From assembly GCA_947493165.1 (NCBI GenBank), contig CANLPY010000001.1, forward strand, positions 1,588,501 to 1,652,500: a DNA stretch of 64,000 nucleotides, written 5' to 3'. Source of the DNA: an uncultured Erythrobacter sp. (GTDB lineage: Bacteria > Pseudomonadota > Alphaproteobacteria > Sphingomonadales > Sphingomonadaceae). Below the pieces are notes generated by a model. That model searched no databases. It was not told the origin of the DNA and was given only the letters and a program-made list of their open reading frames with translations. A program made the position numbers and the translations under genes. Positions 8,483-17,099 of the stretch are shown here, one piece after another (positions within the stretch are counted from its first letter, which is position 1; each line of letters starts with the position of its first letter).

Positions 8483-9931
8483 TTACCGCGACTGATTGGC
8501 GTCAGCTTGCGCCTGCAGGAAACTCAAGGTGGACTGCGAAGAGGCCACCGTGCGCTCCGCCGCGAAGAGGTTTGTCGACAAGCGCTCACGCAGACGCTCT
8601 TGCTGTTCAGCGATACGCTCTAGCCGATCTTCATTGCGTTCAATCTGATCTTCATAGCGCGTTACGGAACCGCCGAGCGATCCGGGATCGCCAATCGTTG
8701 TGTTGCTTCGAGCGAGATTATCGATCGTCGCAAACAGGCCAAACGGCCCTGTGGTAAACATTGCTGAGACGCCATCGGGGCTGTCACTCAGTGCCGAATT
8801 CAAGCGATCATCATCAAAGGTGAACGTGCCCTCGGCAGTGAACGATAGGCCAATATCGGAAAGCGTCTGCGGCTCTCCATCTTGGGCGCCTGGCATTACG
8901 ATTTCGGTGGTCAGCCGGGCAAGATCGCGCTTTAATTCGCGTGCGCCGCTGTCTGAACCAAGCTCGCCGCCTTGCGCCGCGGCGCTCTCGTTGAGTACGG
9001 TCGCAATCTCATTCAAAGCAGAGACGAAATCCCTCATTACAGAGCTAATGGCGCTGGTATCGTTCGAGAAACTGATTTGTGTCGGCGCGCCAGTATTTGT
9101 GCCGGTCAATTCCAGCGTCATGCCTTCAGGAAGCCCCGTCACAGTGTTGCTTGAACTGCTCATCGGAACGGTATCAAGCGAAAAGAGGGCATCTTGAGAG
9201 GTCTGGCGAAGCTGCCCAGTGTCAGTTGCTGGTTGCCAAGACAAATAGCTGAGATCACCTGGTGTGGCCGTTGGCGAAGCAGCTGAACTTTCACCTTCAA
9301 TCACAAAGCCATTGGCCGCGCCCTCGCTCCCCTTGATGACCAGTTGTGCACCGCTTGTGCCCTGCGCCACATAAGCATCGAGAGCGCCGCCACTGGCGCT
9401 GGCAATCTTTCCGGCAAGCGTTTCCAACGTATCGCTGGCCTCAATCGTGATTTCCAATGGGGTGCTGGCGGCATCCTCGGCGAAGGCCGCGCCGTCCACA
9501 TTGCCAAAGCGCACGCGAAGTGTGCCTTCACCCACCGGATCTTCGGCGTTCGCAAAGCTGGGTGAAATCAGCAATTGCTCACGCGCCAATTGGCTGACCT
9601 CCAGTGAATAGGTGCCTTCGGGGCTTGTGCCCGGCAGGCTTATCACCTCGGCGACCGCACTGTTTCCAATCTGCGCCTTCGATGCCACATCGCCAGTGCG
9701 AATCCGGTCACCCAAGGAGCTGGCAAGATTGGTTAGCGAACTGCGCAGCAGCGATGCTGCCGAAATACGCGCTTCAAGCGCTTCATTGCGCGTTTCAAGC
9801 TGCTCTCGGCGAAAGCCAAAGCTGGCCTCGGCAAGATCTGTTGCGAGCTGTGAGAAATTGACGCCATTGCCAACGCCAAAGGCCGCGATAATTGAAGAGC
9901 CGGGGTTTTCCATGCTTTGAAGAACGGTCAA
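8483..9931 (-). CDS. fliD: Flagellar filament cap FliD (HAP2)
   Basis: A 482-residue cap protein that sits at the filament tip and helps flagellin fold into place. It has the FliD N-terminal pattern (FSQLATDLAEASF, then long coiled coil), the central D2/D3-like beta domains, and the typical C-terminal region (GSVTRYEDQIERNEDRLERIAEQQERLRERL) ending in a second coiled coil used for pentamer stacking. It is separated from fliS by only 3 bases and from flhB by 12. An alternative start is the methionine at residue 7. Confidence 0.92.
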   Translation of the reverse strand: MTVLQSMENPGSSIIAAFGVGNGVNFSQLATDLAEASFGFRREQLETRNEALEARISAASLLRSSLTNLASSLGDRIRTGDVASKAQIGNSAVAEVISLPGTSPEGTYSLEVSQLAREQLLISPSFANAEDPVGEGTLRVRFGNVDGAAFAEDAASTPLEITIEASDTLETLAGKIASASGGALDAYVAQGTSGAQLVIKGSEGAANGFVIEGESSAASPTATPGDLSYLSWQPATDTGQLRQTSQDALFSLDTVPMSSSSNTVTGLPEGMTLELTGTNTGAPTQISFSNDTSAISSVMRDFVSALNEIATVLNESAAAQGGELGSDSGARELKRDLARLTTEIVMPGAQDGEPQTLSDIGLSFTAEGTFTFDDDRLNSALSDSPDGVSAMFTTGPFGLFATIDNLARSNTTIGDPGSLGGSVTRYEDQIERNEDRLERIAEQQERLRERLSTNLFAAERTVASSQSTLSFLQAQADANQSR

Positions 9932-9943
9932 AGCCGATGGGAT

Positions 9944-11113
9944 TTAAGCGGTCTCACCAAATCTTTCAGTGACTCGCTTGTCGCCGCTTTTGGTGCGGCC
10001 CTCAGCATCAAATTGCAACTCATCAGGCACGGTAATGTCTGGCTTTCTCGGGTGCTCACCGCGCTTTAAAGACAGGACAAAGGCCACCAGTGATGCGATT
10101 GCAATATACAGCTCTTCGCGCACCATTTGATTGGCGCGGGTGGTGTAATAGACTGAGCGGGCCAGTTGCGGATAATGGAGGACAGGCAGATCGCGCTCAG
10201 CCGCGATTTCGCGCATGGCAAGCGCGGTCTCATCACGCCCTTTCGCCAACACCACCGGAGCCGGGGCAAGCGCGGGATCATAGGTAAGCGCAACGGAGAA
10301 ATGCGACGGGTTCACGATCACGAATTGTGCATCGGTCATCGCCGTGGCGACACCGCCGCGCGCCAGATCACGCTGACGTTGCCGGCGGGCCTGACGCATT
10401 TCGGGAGAGCCCTCAGCTTGCTTGCTCTCATCGCGCATTTCCTTGTGCGACATCTTTAGCTTGCCGAGGCGGCGCACCAATTGGATCGGATAGTCAATCA
10501 TGGCGATGACCAGCAGGCCAAGAGCCAACAGGCTGAGCAAGACCACCATGGAATCCCACGCATAACCGAGTTGGGCCTCCAATTCTCCGCGGCCCAGTCC
10601 CAACAGGCTGGAGATATTCGCGCTTACCCAATACCAAGCGATGCCGACCAGCAAGATCAGCTTAAGAATGCTTTTGCCAAGTTCGATAAGCCCTTGCGTG
10701 CCGAACATGCGTTTAAAGCCGGAACCTGGATTAATCCGCGATCCTTTGAATGCCATATTCTTGGCCACGAAGCGCCCGTCACCCAGCAACAATTGCGACG
10801 CTGCAGTGATCGCCAGCACGACAAGCCCAATGACAATGATCGGCGGCAGAAGCTCGTCCAGTGCAAAGCCCATCAAAGCCATGGGCGCCTCTGCTCCGAT
10901 TGTCCCGTAATCGAAACGAAAAGAAGCGCGTGCGACGGTGTAAATCCCATCAAGCAGCCAAGGCCCAACCAGCAGGAGTGTAAATCCGCCGCTGGCCACC
11001 CCAGCCGCTGTCGCAACCTCACGCGAACGCAGCACGTCACCTTTCTGCGCTGCATCCTTTTTGCGCTTCTCGGTCGGCTCAAACTGCTTTTCACCGGTCG
11101 TATCTTCGCTCAT
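9944..11113 (-). CDS. flhB: Flagellar type III export switch protein FlhB
   Basis: A 389-residue inner-membrane export apparatus protein with four membrane helices and a cytoplasmic C-domain that self-cleaves to switch export from rod/hook to filament substrates. The N-terminus (EDTTGEKQFEPTEKRKKDAAQKGDV) is classic. The cleavage motif, normally NPTH, reads NPSH here (VIVNPSHFSVAL), a conservative change that keeps the cleaved N-P bond. It overlaps fliR by 4 bases. Confidence 0.96.
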   Translation of the reverse strand: MSEDTTGEKQFEPTEKRKKDAAQKGDVLRSREVATAAGVASGGFTLLLVGPWLLDGIYTVARASFRFDYGTIGAEAPMALMGFALDELLPPIIVIGLVVLAITAASQLLLGDGRFVAKNMAFKGSRINPGSGFKRMFGTQGLIELGKSILKLILLVGIAWYWVSANISSLLGLGRGELEAQLGYAWDSMVVLLSLLALGLLVIAMIDYPIQLVRRLGKLKMSHKEMRDESKQAEGSPEMRQARRQRQRDLARGGVATAMTDAQFVIVNPSHFSVALTYDPALAPAPVVLAKGRDETALAMREIAAERDLPVLHYPQLARSVYYTTRANQMVREELYIAIASLVAFVLSLKRGEHPRKPDITVPDELQFDAEGRTKSGDKRVTERFGETA

Positions 11114-11910
11114 TGCGATACCCCTGCAGAGCCAGCAACGATACGCTCCACCTCTGTCAGCGATACGTCGAGCAAGGATGATAATTGCTCAATCACGATA
11201 GGCATGACAATGATCAATGCCGCGATCCCGGCTAGCACACCGGCGGGCAAGCCCAGCGCAAACAGGTTCAGCGCAGGGGCTGAGCGAGAGATGACCCCTG
11301 TCACCAATTGCACCAGCAGCAGGATAAGAACGACCGGCAAAGCCATCGCCGCAGCTGTGGCAAAACCATAGCCAGCGAAATTAATCATCTCACGCCCCGT
11401 CGCGGCACCTATGGCAAACTCGCCGGCGGGCAAAACACGGTAGCTTTCGATCAACAGTTCAAACCATAGCAAATGCGCGCCAGTGACAAAGAACAAGAGG
11501 TTGAGCACGAGCATGAAGTAAAGGCCAAGCGCGCCTGACTGCGTTCCGCTGCTGGGATCGATAGAGGTGGCGATGGCGAGGCCCATCGTACCTGCAATCT
11601 GTTCCGCTGCGATCAACGGAACAGCAAAGGCGATTTGAAGAACAAACCCCAGCGCGACCCCGATCAACACTTCTTGAAATAGAGCCAGCGCCGCCTCGAA
11701 AGACATCATTTCAGGTGGCTTGGGCAAGGGAACCCAAGTGGCGATAAAGAACGCCAGCACCACGGCCAGCATCGCGCGCGCCTGACCCGGCACCGCGATG
11801 CCGCCGACCATCGGAGCAGCAAGAAGCGCTGCGCCGACCCTGACAGACAAGAACAAAAGCGCCCACAATTGCTCTTCTAGTGAGCCAAATCCGGGATCAA
11901 GCAGCATCAT
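11110..11910 (-). CDS. fliR: Flagellar export gate protein FliR
   Basis: A 266-residue polytopic membrane protein of the export gate, which with FliP and FliQ forms the FliP5Q4R1 core. It has multiple hydrophobic segments (ALLFLSVRVGAALLAAPMVGG, AMLAVVLAFFIATWVPL) and the typical QIAGTMGLAIATSIDP segment. It lies between fliQ and flhB in the conserved fliOPQR-flhB order, with 16 bases to fliQ and a 4-base overlap with flhB. Confidence 0.95.
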   Translation of the reverse strand: MMLLDPGFGSLEEQLWALLFLSVRVGAALLAAPMVGGIAVPGQARAMLAVVLAFFIATWVPLPKPPEMMSFEAALALFQEVLIGVALGFVLQIAFAVPLIAAEQIAGTMGLAIATSIDPSSGTQSGALGLYFMLVLNLLFFVTGAHLLWFELLIESYRVLPAGEFAIGAATGREMINFAGYGFATAAAMALPVVLILLLVQLVTGVISRSAPALNLFALGLPAGVLAGIAALIIVMPIVIEQLSSLLDVSLTEVERIVAGSAGVSQ

Positions 11911-11926
11911 CGCGCGGCGCCTGCCA

Positions 11927-12199
11927 TCAACCTGAAATCGTGGCGATCTGAGCGAATATCTCGCGCATGAAATCGCTCAAAAGCGCCATCATTGTGCCGC
12001 CCAGCAAGACGAAGACAACCGCAACAATCGCCAGCTTGGGGACGAAAGTGAGCGTTTGCTCGTTTACCGATGTTGCTGCCTGGATGATGCCAACCACAAG
12101 GCCAATAGCCAGCGCTGCGAGCAGCACAGGTCCAGCAATCAAGGCTGTTACCCATAAGGTCTGATCAGCGAGCGAGAGAAGTTGCGCATCTTCCTGCAT
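11927..12199 (-). CDS. fliQ: Flagellar export gate protein FliQ
   Basis: A 90-residue protein with two membrane helices, the usual size and shape of FliQ. It contains the conserved LLAALAIGLVVGIIQAATSVNEQTL segment between the helices. It assembles around FliP/FliR in the export gate. It sits between fliP and fliR. Confidence 0.95.
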   Translation of the reverse strand: MQEDAQLLSLADQTLWVTALIAGPVLLAALAIGLVVGIIQAATSVNEQTLTFVPKLAIVAVVFVLLGGTMMALLSDFMREIFAQIATISG

Positions 12200-12214
12200 T
12201 GCAGCGTTCCGCCT

Positions 12215-13027
12215 TTACCCAAAACTCATGGCGAGGCTGCCCATCAGCAGCGCCCAGCCATCGACCAGCACGAACAGCAACAACTTGAATGGCAGCGAAA
12301 CAATGGTTGGCGAAAGCATCATCATGCCTAGGCTCATCAAAACACTGGCGACCACCAGGTCGATCACCAGAAATGGCAAAAACAGCATAAAGCCGATTTG
12401 AAATGCGGTTTCGAGTTCGCTTGTGATGAATGCAGGCAATAGAATTGAGAACGGCACGTCATCCGTGCTGGCGAATGGCGGCGTTCCCGCGATATCGGCA
12501 AACATAACCAGGTTCGCCTCGCGCGTCTGACGCATCATGAATTCGTGAAATGCCTCACCCGCCGCAGCGATCGCACCGTCCGCAGTAAGCGCCCCCGCAG
12601 CATAAGGTTCAATCGCATTCGTGTTCACCAGATCAATCGTCGGCGCCATTATGAACATGGAGAGAAACAGCGATAATCCCACGAGCACCTGCGTCGGCGG
12701 ACTGCCTTGCAAGCCTAAGGCCTGCCGCAAGATCGATAGGACGACCAAGATTCTCAAAAAGCTCGTCATCATCAGCACCAAAGCCGGCAAAATGGTAAGC
12801 AGGCTCATCAAAATGAGCAGCTGGAGCGAGAAGCTCAGCGGCGCATCTTCACCGCTATCCGCGCCGTCTAGCGCGCGCTCGATAGCCGTGCCGATCCCCG
12901 GCGTATCTGAGTCCGGTAACACCGGGGCGGTAATAGGTGCCGCGGCAGCCAAAGCGTCTACTGGCACCGCTGCCAGGATCGAAAAAGCGCCCAAGAGCGC
13001 CAACAGGGAAGCGAAATGCGGCCTCAC
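12215..13027 (-). CDS. fliP: Flagellar export gate protein FliP
   Basis: A 270-residue protein with a cleavable N-terminal signal (ILAAVPVDALAAAAP) as is usual for FliP, then the signature LTILPALVLMMTSFLRILVVLSILRQALG and GSPPTQVLVGLSLFLSMFIM segments, and a C-terminal VDLVVASVLMSLGMMMLSP. It forms the pentameric pore of the export gate. It overlaps fliO by 4 bases. Confidence 0.97.
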   Translation of the reverse strand: MRPHFASLLALLGAFSILAAVPVDALAAAAPITAPVLPDSDTPGIGTAIERALDGADSGEDAPLSFSLQLLILMSLLTILPALVLMMTSFLRILVVLSILRQALGLQGSPPTQVLVGLSLFLSMFIMAPTIDLVNTNAIEPYAAGALTADGAIAAAGEAFHEFMMRQTREANLVMFADIAGTPPFASTDDVPFSILLPAFITSELETAFQIGFMLFLPFLVIDLVVASVLMSLGMMMLSPTIVSLPFKLLLFVLVDGWALLMGSLAMSFG

Positions 13028-13332
13028 TGCTCAGCGTCCACCGGAATAGGTGTCTGTAAATGAGTCTCTGGGTCTGAACCGTCAATCTCGCTCAGGCGGA
13101 CCATACCCTGCCGCGTGCACCCGATCAGGATTTCGCGATCATGAAAGCGTACCACGGCCAGCCGCATACCCGGCGCGATCAAGTTGGTTTCGACCAGTCG
13201 CACCGTGCGCCCCTTGCCGCCCGCATTGTTCAGTCGGCTTTGCAGATGGCGGCTCAGCCTGAGACTACCCCAAATCAGCAAGGCCATGAGCGGCAGGAGC
13301 AACGCCAGCCTCAGAAAATATTCTACCATCAT
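13024..13332 (-). CDS. fliO: Flagellar biosynthesis protein FliO
   Basis: A 102-residue single-pass membrane protein: helix LRLALLLPLMALLIWGSLRL, then a small cytoplasmic domain with RTVRLVETNLIAPGMRLAVVRF typical of FliO. FliO is a chaperone for FliP assembly and is poorly conserved, so position between fliN and fliP carries much of the weight. It overlaps both neighbours by 4 bases. Confidence 0.88.
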   Translation of the reverse strand: MMVEYFLRLALLLPLMALLIWGSLRLSRHLQSRLNNAGGKGRTVRLVETNLIAPGMRLAVVRFHDREILIGCTRQGMVRLSEIDGSDPETHLQTPIPVDAEQ

Positions 13333-13661
13333 GGCGCGGGGCTCGCGTGCGTATCATCGGGCACGGGCGCTTCTGCTAGGCTGCCTTTGGCTGGCGCAGT
13401 CGGGGCTGCTGGTTCGTCTCCGGCTAGGCTAACAATCCGAAGGGCAAACTTACCATCCTGAGCGATCACTTCGCCCTTTGCGATAGCGCGGCCATTAGCT
13501 GTCACATCCAGCAATTCGTCGGTGAGCCGGTTGAGCGAGACAACGCTGCCCTCTCCCAATTCCAGCACTTCGCGCAGCGGTAAATCGGTGCGGCCCAGCT
13601 CAACGGACAAGCGCACTTTTACCTCGCCAAATCGACGCAAGGGATTGGCAATATCATTCAT
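13329..13661 (-). CDS. fliN: Flagellar switch C-ring protein FliN
   Basis: A 110-residue SpoA-domain protein. The segment VKVRLSVELGRTDLPLREVLELGEGSVVSLNRL and FALRIVSL is the conserved FliN/SpoA fold forming the base of the C-ring, which also docks FliH. The C-terminal tail of about 25 residues is Ala/Pro-rich. It overlaps fliM and fliO by 4 bases each. Confidence 0.93.
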   Translation of the reverse strand: MNDIANPLRRFGEVKVRLSVELGRTDLPLREVLELGEGSVVSLNRLTDELLDVTANGRAIAKGEVIAQDGKFALRIVSLAGDEPAAPTAPAKGSLAEAPVPDDTHASPAP

Positions 13662-14575
13662 GGTTTAAACCCCTCATTGGAAAAGCGGGTCAATCGCACC
13701 GCCATATGATCATCAACCGCGCCCAAGGCACCGCGCGCAAAGTCACGCGTATCAATGCGCAGGGGGATCTCACGCGGGGCGAGCAGCGGGATCTCATCGC
13801 CCACAGACAAAGTTTCCAACCTTTCCAATGACAGGTCGAATTCCGCCAAAATCGCATCAATGGGCATGGGAATATTGGCAAAAGGCGCCGAGCGCGGATC
13901 AGCTGGACCTTCAGGCTGGCTGCGCTTTTGTGCTGCTGCGCTAAGACCGGGCAGCATTCCGTCCAATTGATCGGCGCGCATAGCGATCAACATTGACCAG
14001 CTATCGCCGCCCTTGGCGCCAATGCTGAGCGGAAGAATGGTGCAATCGCTCACCGTCTCGAAAGGTTTAAGACGCACCGCGCTTTCGCTGCGTACGATTA
14101 CGTCGCCGACTATGCCGTCGCCGCCACCGCTCGCCCGCGCCAGAGACTGCGCAATCACCTGCGCTACCCGGTCTATCAAAATAGCGGCAGAGCTCGGCAA
14201 GGGCGGCTCGGCGCTCTCTGGCGGCTTGCCATCACCGCCGAAAGATCGATCCGTCAGCGCCAAAGCGTTGGCCAAATTTAGAGAAAGCAGCAATGTCTGA
14301 TCGTCCCGCCCGCAGCGCAAAAGGCAATTGACCGCGATCGGGCCAATCTTTGCGAACACTTCACTGCCCTGCATTGGCTCGGGCTCACCCAGCGTGGCTT
14401 GCAGTTTTTCGCCCATGAACAGCGGAGCCAGATCGTTTGCGATGTGACTGGAACCATCGCGCAGCCACATCGACAGAAACTCGGCCCGGTCCTCTGGTCG
14501 GGGCCCGCGCTCGGTTAGCTCTGGGCAATGCTGCGCAATCGCCCGCGCGCCCGCAAAGGATTGTTGCATGTTCAT
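13658..14575 (-). CDS. fliM: Divergent flagellar motor switch protein FliM
   Basis: A 305-residue protein in the fliL-fliM-fliN position. The C-terminal segment (ILAEFDLSLERLETLSVGDEIPL ... RIDTRDFARGALG) is a SpoA domain that packs with FliN, and the middle region is a weak FliM/CheC-like domain. It is shorter than typical FliM. The conserved N-terminal CheY-binding peptide (LSQxEIDALL type) cannot be seen: the protein starts MNMQQSFAGARAIAQHCPEL. fliL ends within 4 bases, so no missing upstream exon-like extension exists. The rotor may therefore respond to signals differently from the classical switch. Confidence 0.8.
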   Translation of the reverse strand: MNMQQSFAGARAIAQHCPELTERGPRPEDRAEFLSMWLRDGSSHIANDLAPLFMGEKLQATLGEPEPMQGSEVFAKIGPIAVNCLLRCGRDDQTLLLSLNLANALALTDRSFGGDGKPPESAEPPLPSSAAILIDRVAQVIAQSLARASGGGDGIVGDVIVRSESAVRLKPFETVSDCTILPLSIGAKGGDSWSMLIAMRADQLDGMLPGLSAAAQKRSQPEGPADPRSAPFANIPMPIDAILAEFDLSLERLETLSVGDEIPLLAPREIPLRIDTRDFARGALGAVDDHMAVRLTRFSNEGFKP

Positions 14576-15156
14576 TGGACCAACAGCCCTCTGAAATGGA
14601 CCGCCTCAACACCGCCAAAACCCTCTTGTTCTTCCAGAACAGTGTTGACCGCTCGCGCCAGACGTTCGGCAAGCGCCTGCTTACCTTGGGCAGAGAAGAT
14701 GTCGTCTTCAGGCGTCGCAGCAAGCTCTGTCAGCAAGGCAGAACGGATCGCCAACTCATGCTGATTCACCCATTGCAAGACCCGCCCGTCATATTGGGTC
14801 GAAACAGCAATATCAGTCTGAATCAGAGCGGGCGAATTAAACAGATTGGACGTGAACGTATCTTCAAATGCGTAATAGGCTGTGCGGTGCTCGCTACCGC
14901 CCTCGCCATGAACAACGCTAACTTGGTCCTTCTCATCTCCGGTTGAGAAAGCGTAAGGGTCTTCTGCCCCTTTTCGAACCAATTTTGGCATATCGGGTTC
15001 GTTGGCGCTGGCTTCATTGCCGAATAGACCGGCAGCGAACGCACCATAAGCACCGCCCGCACCAGCGGCGAGCAACAGGACCGCGCCTAAGATGATTTTC
15101 AAGAGCCCGCCTTTGGGCTTCTCATCGCTATCATCGTCTTTCTTCTTCTTGGCCAT
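14572..15156 (-). CDS. fliL: Flagellar basal body-associated protein FliL
   Basis: A 194-residue single-pass inner-membrane protein: a highly charged N-terminus (MAKKKKDDDSDEKPKGG), a helix (LLKIILGAVLLLAAGAGGAYGAFAAGLF) and a periplasmic stomatin-like domain ending in VEAVHFRGLLVQ, where classical FliL has the ..v.f..fvvQ ending. FliL surrounds the stator and supports torque at high load. It overlaps fliM by 4 bases and follows fliK by 33 bases. Confidence 0.92.
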   Translation of the reverse strand: MAKKKKDDDSDEKPKGGLLKIILGAVLLLAAGAGGAYGAFAAGLFGNEASANEPDMPKLVRKGAEDPYAFSTGDEKDQVSVVHGEGGSEHRTAYYAFEDTFTSNLFNSPALIQTDIAVSTQYDGRVLQWVNQHELAIRSALLTELAATPEDDIFSAQGKQALAERLARAVNTVLEEQEGFGGVEAVHFRGLLVQ

Positions 15157-15189
15157 GATCTAAATTCTCCGGTGAAATCAATTGCCGTT

Positions 15190-16629
15190 TCAGGCGAACA
15201 GTCCGAGATTATTGTCTAATTCCGCGGTCGGTTGGCTGTGGCCGATTGAATCGGATTGCGGATGAGTGTCGCGATCCGCGCCTGCACTCTCCTGCCGAGC
15301 AGAGCCTGCGTCCGAACCAGCAGTTGAGCTGGAGCCTGCGAATTCGCGTTGGCCCTGCCCTCCATTGCCCTGCCCTCCATTGCCTTGCCCTCCGTGACCC
15401 TGTCCGCTCTGGTTGTTTCCTTGACTTGAGCCAGGTGAACCGTGCTGCTGGCCGCTACCTTGTTCAGTCCCGCGCTGACCGGTGTTGACGATTTCTGCGG
15501 ATGCAGCGGCTGCACGTTCGGCCAGCATGGCCTGTACCGCTGGGACAAATCCGGGATCACGGCTTGAAAGGGTAGCGCGCAAATCGCCATTGCCTGCGTC
15601 AATTCGCATAGCGACCAGACCAAACTCAGCATGACGGACCAACACCTCAGGTCGTGCGGCGCGAGCTGTGTCTCGAGTTTGGGCGATCTGCTCGATAGCC
15701 TGATCAAGCGCAGGAGCGGCGTTGGCTTGCCCGGCTGGATAAGCGCTTGCAGTAGGAGCAGTTGTGACCGGGGTAGGTGCAGTTAAAACCAGCGCTGATG
15801 CAGACGGTTTAGACTCACCAGTTTCTGCGATATCTGTTCGCTGCACCGCCGCGTCTGGCACAATGGTCGTTTTGCCAGGCTTTCCCTCTGGGAGCCCAGC
15901 GCCTGACTTTGAACCTTTCAAATGAGAAACGGGCTGAACTGCAAGAGGGCGGAGCGGATCGTTAGAATCAATCGGCGTTGATTCGTGTTTACCAAGTTTG
16001 GTCTGGGACGGCACGATTGCCATTGCTGTTGGGGCCAAGACTTGCGCGCGACCTGGCTCAGGGCCGGAGGGCAACTCGGATGGCAGCGATGGCGATGATT
16101 GCTTGCTAGACGCTAAGTCAAAATTCGGCACAGCAGCATCGGCGGGTTGCGGCTTTGCTGGTTTTGGCGTGGCTTTTAATTGTGCCTGGCTTGCAGGCAA
16201 TTCGGATATTGGCTGAAGCTGCTTCGCGTCAGATTTAACAAGGGGCTGGCTTAGCTGGGTCGGACTTGCAGGCGGCAATTCCTTGCCGCTCGGCAAAAGC
16301 ACGCTGTCTTGCGGCAAAGTATTGCCATTATGGTGATTCGCGTCAGGGACCGCCAGATTGGCAGCAAGGGGTTCACCTGACAGATCGATAACGCCGCGCC
16401 CGTTCTCATGCGCTTGCCCAGCCTTCTTTATGGCCAGATTTGATACCTCTAACACCGCCATGAAAGGCTCAGCAAAGCGCTCGGCATCAGATGCAGAGAC
16501 GAAAGGGTCTTGAGGGTCAGCGCCGAGTAGATCGCCAGCCCCCTCTTCAGATGCTGAGATCATATTGACCTTCGATGGGCGCACTTCAGAAGTAGGCCCA
16601 AGGAGCGGAGTAGAAAATGCCAGTGTCAT
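15190..16629 (-). CDS. fliK: Flagellar hook-length control protein FliK
   Basis: A 479-residue secreted ruler. The first 300 residues are Pro/Ala/Ser/Lys-rich and low in complexity, as in the ruler region. Residues of about 330-375 (VLVRHAEFGLVAMRIDAGNGDLRATLSSRDPGFVPAVQAML) match the FliK C-terminal domain that contacts FlhB. The tail is Gly/Gln/Ser-rich with GGQGN repeats. FliK is a poorly conserved family, so assignment uses the C-domain plus location after fliJ. A sigma-54 type promoter lies 49 bases before its start, inside fliJ. Confidence 0.88.
   Translation of the reverse strand: MTLAFSTPLLGPTSEVRPSKVNMISASEEGAGDLLGADPQDPFVSASDAERFAEPFMAVLEVSNLAIKKAGQAHENGRGVIDLSGEPLAANLAVPDANHHNGNTLPQDSVLLPSGKELPPASPTQLSQPLVKSDAKQLQPISELPASQAQLKATPKPAKPQPADAAVPNFDLASSKQSSPSLPSELPSGPEPGRAQVLAPTAMAIVPSQTKLGKHESTPIDSNDPLRPLAVQPVSHLKGSKSGAGLPEGKPGKTTIVPDAAVQRTDIAETGESKPSASALVLTAPTPVTTAPTASAYPAGQANAAPALDQAIEQIAQTRDTARAARPEVLVRHAEFGLVAMRIDAGNGDLRATLSSRDPGFVPAVQAMLAERAAAASAEIVNTGQRGTEQGSGQQHGSPGSSQGNNQSGQGHGGQGNGGQGNGGQGQREFAGSSSTAGSDAGSARQESAGADRDTHPQSDSIGHSQPTAELDNNLGLFA
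15352..15396 (-). repeat. Three tandem 15-base repeats in fliK
   Basis: Three near-identical 15-base units (TGCCCTCCATTGCCC in the plus-strand reading) encode GGQGN repeats in the C-terminal tail of FliK. Such repeats can vary in copy number by slippage without frameshift, since each unit is a multiple of three. Confidence 0.75.
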
Positions 16630-17099
16630 GTCTGCGGGTCCCGGTCAGAAGAGTGTGATGGCGACTGGGAATGAGAGAGCAATTTGCGTGCCATCATTGC
16701 ACCATCAGGGTTGTCCCGCAGAGCGGCCTGAAGGTTTGCTTCACGCTTTGCTTCGCTCAAATGCTCATCGATCCGCTCTAAACGCTGCTCTTGTACCGCG
16801 AGCGATAATGCAGCGTTATCGCGCTCCTGTGCTGACTGACCGCTGGCGCGCTGGGCATGCTTTGCAATCCCCGCGAGCGATGCTGCGAAACGTGTGCGGT
16901 CGTGCAGGTCAGCGCCAATTGTGCCGCGCTGAGAGACGCCAGATCTCGCTGCCAACGCCCGGCTGCGCCGCGCCAGATCTAGCGACTGCGTTTCGCTCAT
17001 TTGAGCGTCAGCCAGCGCGCTCAGCGCTTCGCGCCGAGCAATCACTGCAACGCGCTTTTGCCGCTCAAGCAATTTGATCTTTTTGCTGAGCTTAGTCAT
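16626..17099 (-). CDS. fliJ: Flagellar export chaperone FliJ
   Basis: A 157-residue, almost wholly helical protein (KIKLLERQKRVAVIARREALSALADAQ ... LSLAVQEQRLERIDEHLSEAKREANLQAALR), fitting the antiparallel coiled coil of FliJ, the stalk of the FliI ATPase ring. It overlaps the end of fliI by 8 bases and the start of fliK by 4. Its 3' end carries a sigma-54 type promoter for fliK in the coding sequence. Confidence 0.85.
   Translation of the reverse strand: MTKLSKKIKLLERQKRVAVIARREALSALADAQMSETQSLDLARRSRALAARSGVSQRGTIGADLHDRTRFAASLAGIAKHAQRASGQSAQERDNAALSLAVQEQRLERIDEHLSEAKREANLQAALRDNPDGAMMARKLLSHSQSPSHSSDRDPQT
16678..16693 (-). promoter_or_regulatory. Sigma-54 promoter of fliK, inside fliJ
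   Basis: Read on the minus strand the site is TGGCACGCAAATTGCT: a full match to TGGCACG-N4-TTGCW, with GG and GC spaced by 10. The -12 GC lies about 50 bases before the fliK start, so transcription would begin around 16666. It lets fliK and downstream genes be expressed separately from fliEFGHIJ. Confidence 0.75.

Noticed and set aside
10481-11371. 296-residue plus-strand ORF over flhB/fliR
   Set aside because: Lies wholly opposite two clear flagellar genes; composition is that of an antisense shadow.
11985-12003. CGGCACAATGATGGC on the minus strand in fliQ as a sigma-54 promoter for fliR
   Set aside because: Only the GG/GC spacing matches; several consensus bases are wrong and the genes are closely packed in one operon.
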